A DNA stretch of 42,444 nucleotides, from positions 1 to 42,444 of IMG/VR virus record IMGVR_UViG_3300025949_000045; one strand, 5' to 3'. Source of the DNA: a virus. The notes below the pieces were generated by a model. The model was not told where the DNA came from, made no database searches, and saw only the letters and a program-made list of their open reading frames with translations. Below are positions 38,693 through 42,444 of the stretch, piece after piece. The position numbers were made by a program, and so were the translations under genes. The stretch's first letter is position 1, and every line of letters starts with the position of its first letter.

Positions 38693-39253
38693 ATGAATCG
38701 TATGTGTGGTGAATGCGGCAAGCCTAACAATAGAGCCGAAAGTGCAAAGTGGTGCAGCAAGAAATGCAGCAAGCGGGTAGAGCACCGTTTACGGCGGGAG
38801 CGTCTTAATGCACTTAAACCACCGCGCCCACCCAGGCCCCCGCGTGAGCCAAAGTTGCCGGCGGTTAATTTAGGCGATTGTCGTTTGTGTGGCGCTAGTC
38901 TCCTTGGCCTTAACCCCGCTCGTAAATATTGCAGCGATGAGCATGCCAGGCGCGCTCATTATGAATATGAAAAACGTCATCGGAGTGAGTACGTGATTGC
39001 TCACTACGCCGTTACTTATTGTGTCAAAAAAGGGTGGCTTAAACCGTCTCCAACGTGTGACCATTGCGGCTCAACAGTCGGCCGAAGCACCGGGCGAATG
39101 AGTGCTCACCATGAAGATTACAGCAGACCATTAGAGGTAATTTGGTTGTGCAATCCTTGTCATGTTAGACACCACCCAGGCGCAAGAACTGACTACCCCA
39201 CTCCAACTAAAAAGGCTACCAAAAATGCTATGTTACGGCTAAAAAGCACCTGA
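38693..39253 (+). CDS. HNH-family endonuclease with zinc fingers
   Basis: 186 aa. N-terminal zinc finger (MCGECGKPNN ... WCSKKCSKR), a Pro/Arg linker (PPRPPRPPREPKLP), a second finger (CRLCGASL ... KYCSDEHARR), then the HNH-like domain 'CDHCGS', 'SAHHEDYSRPLEVIWLCNPC HVRHH'. Such proteins are frequent free-standing or homing nucleases in phages. Preceded by a symmetric promoter and leader hairpins; ends at a hairpin (39252-39288). Confidence 0.82.
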   Translation: MNRMCGECGKPNNRAESAKWCSKKCSKRVEHRLRRERLNALKPPRPPRPPREPKLPAVNLGDCRLCGASLLGLNPARKYCSDEHARRAHYEYEKRHRSEYVIAHYAVTYCVKKGWLKPSPTCDHCGSTVGRSTGRMSAHHEDYSRPLEVIWLCNPCHVRHHPGARTDYPTPTKKATKNAMLRLKST

Positions 39254-39288
39254 GACCAAGGCATCCACTCGGGTGGGGGAGTGGTCTC
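39252..39288 (+). terminator. hairpin after HNH gene
   Basis: GAGACC / GGTCTC (outer) and CCACTC / GAGTGG (inner) share two bases; no U-tract. Possible weak terminator or processing site. Confidence 0.4.
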
Positions 39289-39412
39289 TATATCTGGTAG
39301 CTCATATTAGACAATATCAAAGTCCCCCCGTCAAATAATCCCTTGAACATAAAAGTTATACACCCAAAACGCCCCTAAAAACCGCATAAGAATTTTGTGC
39401 GATAATGGCCGC
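39289..39412 (+). promoter_or_regulatory. intergenic region with leaderless promoter
   Basis: Extended -10 TG-C-GATAAT (39398-39406), 6 nt before ATG 39413. Also holds TTATACACC, one mismatch from a DnaA box, near 39356. Confidence 0.5.
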
Positions 39413-39655
39413 ATGAGACTAAAGCTCATACTCTCGGTGATACTGTGGATCGCCAATGGTATCGCCGCAACTCAGACCATTAAGCTCGGCCTAAAGGCTG
39501 ATGCAGCGGTCGCCAAGTACCGTGATGTGAGTGGGGAAGTGAATGAACTGACCGTCGAAGCGGCCCAGGCCAAATCACTCCACCAAACGCAAACCTACGC
39601 TAAGGCGGACGGTCTTAAGACCACCGCCCCTGTTTATATTTCGTCGGGTCTTTAG
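39413..39655 (+). CDS. small protein with N-terminal membrane segment
   Basis: 80 aa from ATG 39413 (GTG/ATG further up lies in the promoter). Residues ~3-20 (LKLILSVILWIANGIAAT) are a signal anchor; the rest is polar and helical (AAVAKYRDVSGEVNELTV). Function unknown. Its 3' end overlaps the convergent nuclease gene by 41 bp. Confidence 0.6.
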   Translation: MRLKLILSVILWIANGIAATQTIKLGLKADAAVAKYRDVSGEVNELTVEAAQAKSLHQTQTYAKADGLKTTAPVYISSGL

Positions 39656-40028
39656 CCCAGCGTTTCGTTTCACGTTTCACTTCACGCGGGTAATCCCGCA
39701 CAAGCCGGAACTGCCAATGCAAAACACTGTAACCCCTCCGATGCAAGAAGCTGTCCCGCTGTTGCTGGTAGTCCCAAAACTCTTGGAGTTTAACAACGTC
39801 CTTGGGCTCCTTGGTTTTGCCGTCGATTTCGATGATGAGCCTTTTTGTGTAACTCACAAAGTCCGGCCGGTAGGGGCCAACGGTGCCTTGGTGTTTGAAG
39901 TTGTGTCGCCAAAAGAACCACTGGCCCATAGTCTGAATGAATAGCCGCTCTGAATACTCCGGCCATACGCGGTCGTGCAAATTGGCCAGGGCTTTGAGGT
40001 ATTGGGGATACTTGCGTTTATTGCCCAT
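39615..40028 (-). CDS. PD-(D/E)XK-like nuclease (DUF559/Vsr-like)
   Basis: 137 aa from ATG 40028, 6 nt after TATATT; an in-frame ATG 40100 would add 24 residues but lies across the promoter. 'NLHDRVWPEYSERLFIQTMG' then 'FKHQGTVGPYRPDFVSYTKR LIIEIDGK' is the D...(I/E)xExDGK core of Vsr/DUF559-type endonucleases; 'RDSFLHRRGYSVLHWQF' matches the family's next helix and strand. Phage members may cut DNA or assist restriction; the true substrate is unknown. Confidence 0.75.
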   Translation of the reverse strand: MGNKRKYPQYLKALANLHDRVWPEYSERLFIQTMGQWFFWRHNFKHQGTVGPYRPDFVSYTKRLIIEIDGKTKEPKDVVKLQEFWDYQQQRDSFLHRRGYSVLHWQFRLVRDYPREVKRETKRWAKDPTKYKQGRWS

Positions 40029-40100
40029 AGTTCTAATATAGGCATAAGCGTAACCGCTTGCACCAATAGGACTAGAACCATAAGCGTTCGCAAAATCCAT

Positions 40101-40207
40101 CTGTCGGTTTCACCATAGAAATTTCGTCACAACTAAATAACTATTCCACCTCACCGAAAATCTCGATTGCTCCGGCTTCTAGTCCCCGGAGCAGGGCACA
40201 AGAAAAA
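40101..40207. other. non-coding stretch
   Basis: No gene. Inverted repeat TGCTCCGG (40168-40175) / CCGGAGCA (40186-40193), possibly a hairpin in the mRNA tail. Confidence 0.4.
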
Positions 40208-40229
40208 CCCCGCTCACTTTCGAGCGGGG
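40203..40229 (-). terminator. terminator of DUF2637 gene
   Basis: CCCCGCTC-GAAAGT-GAGCGGGG followed by TTTTTC on the minus strand. Confidence 0.9.
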
Positions 40230-40262
40230 CTTGTGTTTTATAGGCGCGCCGCGTGCGCGCCG

Positions 40263-40907
40263 CTAGTCGGCCACGAGTTCCAGTCCGGCGTCCTGGTCAC
40301 GCATGACGGCCAGGATTCGGCGGGCGTCCCGTTCGCTGATCTCGTGGCCTTGGGCCGCGAGTGCCCGCGATAGCGTTCCCCCGGTCACTTCGCCGGTAGC
40401 TGAGGCGCTTTCCAGGGCCGTCAGCAGTGGCCCCAGGTTCACGCCTGAAGATCGAATGGCCGCCCCCGCGCCGCCACTAGCGCCGGGGCCGAGAAATAGG
40501 GCCTCCTGGCGTCTCACGGCGCGCCTCAGTTCGGTCAGTCCCAGCTCCACGCAGAGCACGAGCGCCGCAGGCGGCACAAGGGCGATACACCAGGCTCCGA
40601 TGTGGTGCGGAGAGTGGGCCAGGTTGAAGCCGGTAGAGGTCACAGCGGACAGCCCGACCACGACCAGGACACGCCCGGCCCGCTCCCCCTGAAAGCTGCG
40701 TACGAGCCACAGCACGGAGGCCATGACGGTCGCACAGTCGATGATCAACGGAATGGCCCAGGCCAGTGCCGGCCGCACCGCGCCGGTCTTGGCCGCGAAT
40801 GACGAGATCGCCTCAAACGAGGTTACAAACGCCAGCCCGACAATCATTATCAGCATGGCCGAGCCGATCTGCCAGGCTAGGCGTTCGGCAACGCGCGCGC
40901 TTTTCAT
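40263..40907 (-). CDS. DUF2637 membrane protein with C-terminal winged helix
   Basis: 214 aa. Four membrane helices: residues ~13-33 (IGSAMLIMIVGLAFVTSFEA), ~42-63 (RPALAWAIPLIIDCATVMAS), ~77-97 (RVLVVVGLSAVTSTGFNLAH) and ~103-122 (AWCIALVPPAALVLCVELGL). A basic segment (TELRRAVRRQ) leads to a C-terminal helical domain (GGTLSRALAAQGHEISERDA RRILAVMRDQ) like a winged helix. DUF2637 occurs almost only in actinobacterial plasmids, integrative elements and some phages, often near conjugative spread (Spd) genes. AGGA ribosome site; clearly GC-richer than the phage genes, suggesting separate acquisition. Confidence 0.85.
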   Translation of the reverse strand: MKSARVAERLAWQIGSAMLIMIVGLAFVTSFEAISSFAAKTGAVRPALAWAIPLIIDCATVMASVLWLVRSFQGERAGRVLVVVGLSAVTSTGFNLAHSPHHIGAWCIALVPPAALVLCVELGLTELRRAVRRQEALFLGPGASGGAGAAIRSSGVNLGPLLTALESASATGEVTGGTLSRALAAQGHEISERDARRILAVMRDQDAGLELVAD

Positions 40908-41035
40908 AAGCCCGATCCTGCGGGGTTGAGGTTGGGAGATATGGGGAGGGTTTGGAAATTAGGCATAACAGCTCCAATGTTAAGGGTCTATTGAACTGTT
41001 ATGCGCCGAGCGAAAGCGCATTGCAAGCACGAAAA
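40908..41035. promoter_or_regulatory. DUF2637 promoter region with 9-bp dyad
   Basis: GCATAACAG (40963-40971) / CTGTTATGC (40996-41004), 24 bp apart. Candidate minus-strand promoter TTAACA-16-TAATTT within. Likely operator, or a second recombination-protein site. Confidence 0.45.
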
Positions 41036-41063
41036 AACCGCCCTAATAGCTTTGAGGGCGGTT
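41032..41063 (-). terminator. terminator after integrase
   Basis: AACCGCCCT / AGGGCGGTT, followed by TTTTTT on the minus strand. A T-tract is also present a few nt beyond the stem on the plus strand (GGCCTTTTT), so some bidirectional action is possible. Confidence 0.85.
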
Positions 41064-41106
41064 GGCCTTTTTCGGAGCCTATAGGGAAATTGCTGAAACC
41101 CACAGG

Positions 41107-41159
41107 CTCGACCAGAGAGCAATTTAATTATACCAAATCCCCAAACCTCAACCAGAGAG
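41107..41159 (+). promoter_or_regulatory. direct repeats 40 bp apart around -10
   Basis: CTCGACCAGAGAG (41107-41119) and CTCAACCAGAGAG (41147-41159) flank an AT-rich TTAATTATACC segment. Forty base pairs is about four helix turns, as for cooperative binding on one face of DNA. Confidence 0.5.
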
Positions 41160-41163
41160 GGAA

Positions 41164-41424
41164 GTGATAGAGCGTTCCACTGGAGGCATGGATTGGGTTC
41201 AGGCGCAGCTTAGGGCCGCTCCCCCGTTATCGGAGCGCCAGTGGGCTAAAGTCTGCCAAATACTTCTATCCGTGAAGCGTCAAAGCGCCGACCCTGCTTC
41301 CGTGTTGCCGGGTGAATCGTCACCGGAGGCAACACCGCCGCAATCACATCCCGCCACTGTTCCATCGCCAGCGTTGGCCACGCCGACGTTATGTCAACCG
41401 GCAACGCGCGAACCTGCCGCCTGA
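41164..41424 (+). CDS. small actinobacterial-plasmid-type protein overlapping integrase 3' end
   Basis: 86 aa from GTG 41164. 'MDWVQAQLRAAPPLSERQWA KVCQILLS' resembles short proteins (W-x-x-E-Q-x-A-x-A-P-P-L-x-x-x-Q) common beside integrases and in actinobacterial elements. Residues after ~35 are Pro/Ser-rich and antisense to the integrase 3' end (179-bp overlap), so the real gene may be cut short. It could be a remnant or a regulator; RDF function is only a guess. Confidence 0.5.
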   Translation: MIERSTGGMDWVQAQLRAAPPLSERQWAKVCQILLSVKRQSADPASVLPGESSPEATPPQSHPATVPSPALATPTLCQPATREPAA

Positions 41425-42444
41425 CGTAGGACGATTGTTCTGACCGCAACTCAGCCGCCCGGCGCTCTAACTCTTCAACCGCCGCAAACACGACCGACCC
41501 GGACAGACGCCGCGAGGTGTAGGCCGCCATCAGCTCGGCAATCTGGGTCGTGACCGCTTCTAGTTCGGTGTCGTCCCACGTCTCAGGCTTAGCCTCCACT
41601 TGCCGGTTAGCCAGATAACCCAGGACCAATTTTGTGACCAGGGCGTCCGTCTTAGGCCCGGCAATCGCCACGCCTCCACAGCCCCGGCACTGGTAGTAAT
41701 AGGTTTTCCACTTGGCGTCGGCGTTGCCTCGCATGAACGCTCCACACAATGCACAACGGGCGATACCGCTAAGTAGGTATTTCCGCCCCCCGTAGTGAAC
41801 GTGTGGCCCCGACCTGGCTGGGTCGAGAATGACAGCCCTGACCGCTTCCCACAACTGCACGTCCAAGATCGGCTGGTGCTGACCTATAACTGGTTGGCCG
41901 GACTCATCGGTGGCGATCTCGCGCCGGTAGACCCGGAACCCCGCCAAGCGAGGCGACAGCATGACGTTGCGCAAGACGGGTTTCAGCCACAGGTTGCCCC
42001 TGGGTGTGGTTATCCCCTGTAGGTTCCACTCTCGGCAGATCGTATGAAGTCCTTTACCGGCGATGATGTCCGTGGCTGCCTGGCGGATCAGGGTGGCCTC
42101 ATCGGGTTCAAGAGCGCGTTTGTCGGCCGACCAGCCAAAGGGTCTGGAACCGCCAACTGGTATGCCCGCTTGCGCGTTCGCAAGATGTGCCCTGGCGACC
42201 CGGCGGGAAGTGTCGGCGCTGCTTTTGTTAGCCACGTTGATCAAGATGCGGGCCATGAACCGACCGTCTGCTGTGCCTAAGTTGATATCTCCCTGGCAGG
42301 TGGCAAACACTAGTTTGGGGTTGGCCTCGTACAGGTCGATCAGGCGTTCCAGGTCACGCGGTTGCCGGGCCAGCCGGTCACAGTCATAGACGCACAAGCC
42401 CTCGATGGTGCCGTCTGCGAGGTCGCTGAGTAGTTGGTCGAACT
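41246..42444 (-). CDS. int: large serine integrase, main part (5' end at 24-342)
   Basis: The frame is open from the contig end to TAA/TAG at 41246. It carries the rest of the catalytic domain (FMARILINVANKSSADTSRR), the recombinase domain (GIPVGGSRPFGWSADKRALE; TTPRGNLWLKPVLRNVMLSP), the zinc ribbon 'CALCGAFMRG' with 'YYQCRGCGG', and a C-terminal coiled coil (TQIAELMAAYTSRRLSGSVV) then 'PVTIHPATRKQGRRF'. This is the full large serine integrase architecture (463 aa). Terminated at 41032-41063. Confidence 0.94.
   Translation of the reverse strand, partial: FDQLLSDLADGTIEGLCVYDCDRLARQPRDLERLIDLYEANPKLVFATCQGDINLGTADGRFMARILINVANKSSADTSRRVARAHLANAQAGIPVGGSRPFGWSADKRALEPDEATLIRQAATDIIAGKGLHTICREWNLQGITTPRGNLWLKPVLRNVMLSPRLAGFRVYRREIATDESGQPVIGQHQPILDVQLWEAVRAVILDPARSGPHVHYGGRKYLLSGIARCALCGAFMRGNADAKWKTYYYQCRGCGGVAIAGPKTDALVTKLVLGYLANRQVEAKPETWDDTELEAVTTQIAELMAAYTSRRLSGSVVFAAVEELERRAAELRSEQSSYVRRQVRALPVDITSAWPTLAMEQWRDVIAAVLPPVTIHPATRKQGRRFDASRIEVFGRL
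42319..42444. repeat. terminal direct repeat (right copy)
   Basis: Identical to 24-149; contig overlap that closes the circle. Confidence 0.85.

Overview
The window looks like one complete genome of a circular or circularly permuted, integrase-encoding short-tailed phage of an actinobacterium, with strong plasmid and conjugative-element traits. Bases 24-149 recur exactly at 42319-42444, so the contig closes to a circle of about 42,295 bp. The serine integrase gene runs across that junction. Actinobacterial ancestry is inferred from an Lsr2 homologue, a DUF2637 membrane protein, a Replic_Relax protein next to a VirD4/TraG-like ATPase, a large serine integrase, and several promoters whose -10 box lies 6-8 nt before an ATG (leaderless mRNAs). 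GC content is moderate, richer in the integrase and DUF2637 genes. I cannot name the genus.

Layout. 1-950: integrase 5' part, an attP-like dyad and a small gene resembling actinobacterial effector-associated domains. 966-1235: a probable Acb2/Tad1-hairpin protein (anti-CBASS/Thoeris cyclic-nucleotide sponge). 1294-4752: two small genes, a VirD4/TraG-like DNA-pumping ATPase, a 32-aa coupled ORF and a replication-relaxation protein. 4906-11399: packaging and head genes (small and large terminase, portal, scaffold, major capsid). 11473-14467: small structural genes and a glycosyltransferase / cytidylyltransferase / glycosyltransferase cassette. 14496-23575: virion decoration and tail genes, including a fibre made of about 23 copies of a 14-residue repeat, a head-tail adaptor and a beta-propeller-like nozzle protein. 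23642-28674: Gln-rich protein and a 1456-aa internal virion protein. 28712-30169: lysis genes; the C39-like endolysin has an in-frame amber codon.

From 30166 to 38571 most genes lie on the minus strand in overlapping operons: many tiny zinc-ribbon, HTH or membrane proteins, an ERF annealing protein, HNH endonuclease and ParB-like protein. The exception is Lsr2 (31673-32008, plus). Within this block, 36345-36836 appears not to encode protein and shows strong RNA structure (GNRA and UUCG tetraloop hairpins, long-range helices). It is a candidate large phage ncRNA, beside a DnaA-box origin at 36865-37085. The right end (38693-41424) holds a second HNH gene, a PD-(D/E)XK-like nuclease, DUF2637, and control sites near the integrase 3' end.

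How it may work: I see no DNA polymerase, primase or helicase, so replication probably uses host DnaA and replisome at the origin, helped by ERF and ParB-like proteins. The integrase gives lysogeny. Acb2-like and perhaps neighbouring proteins blunt host signalling immunity. The VirD4/Replic_Relax/DUF2637 genes suggest DNA mobilisation between cells in addition to virion packaging.
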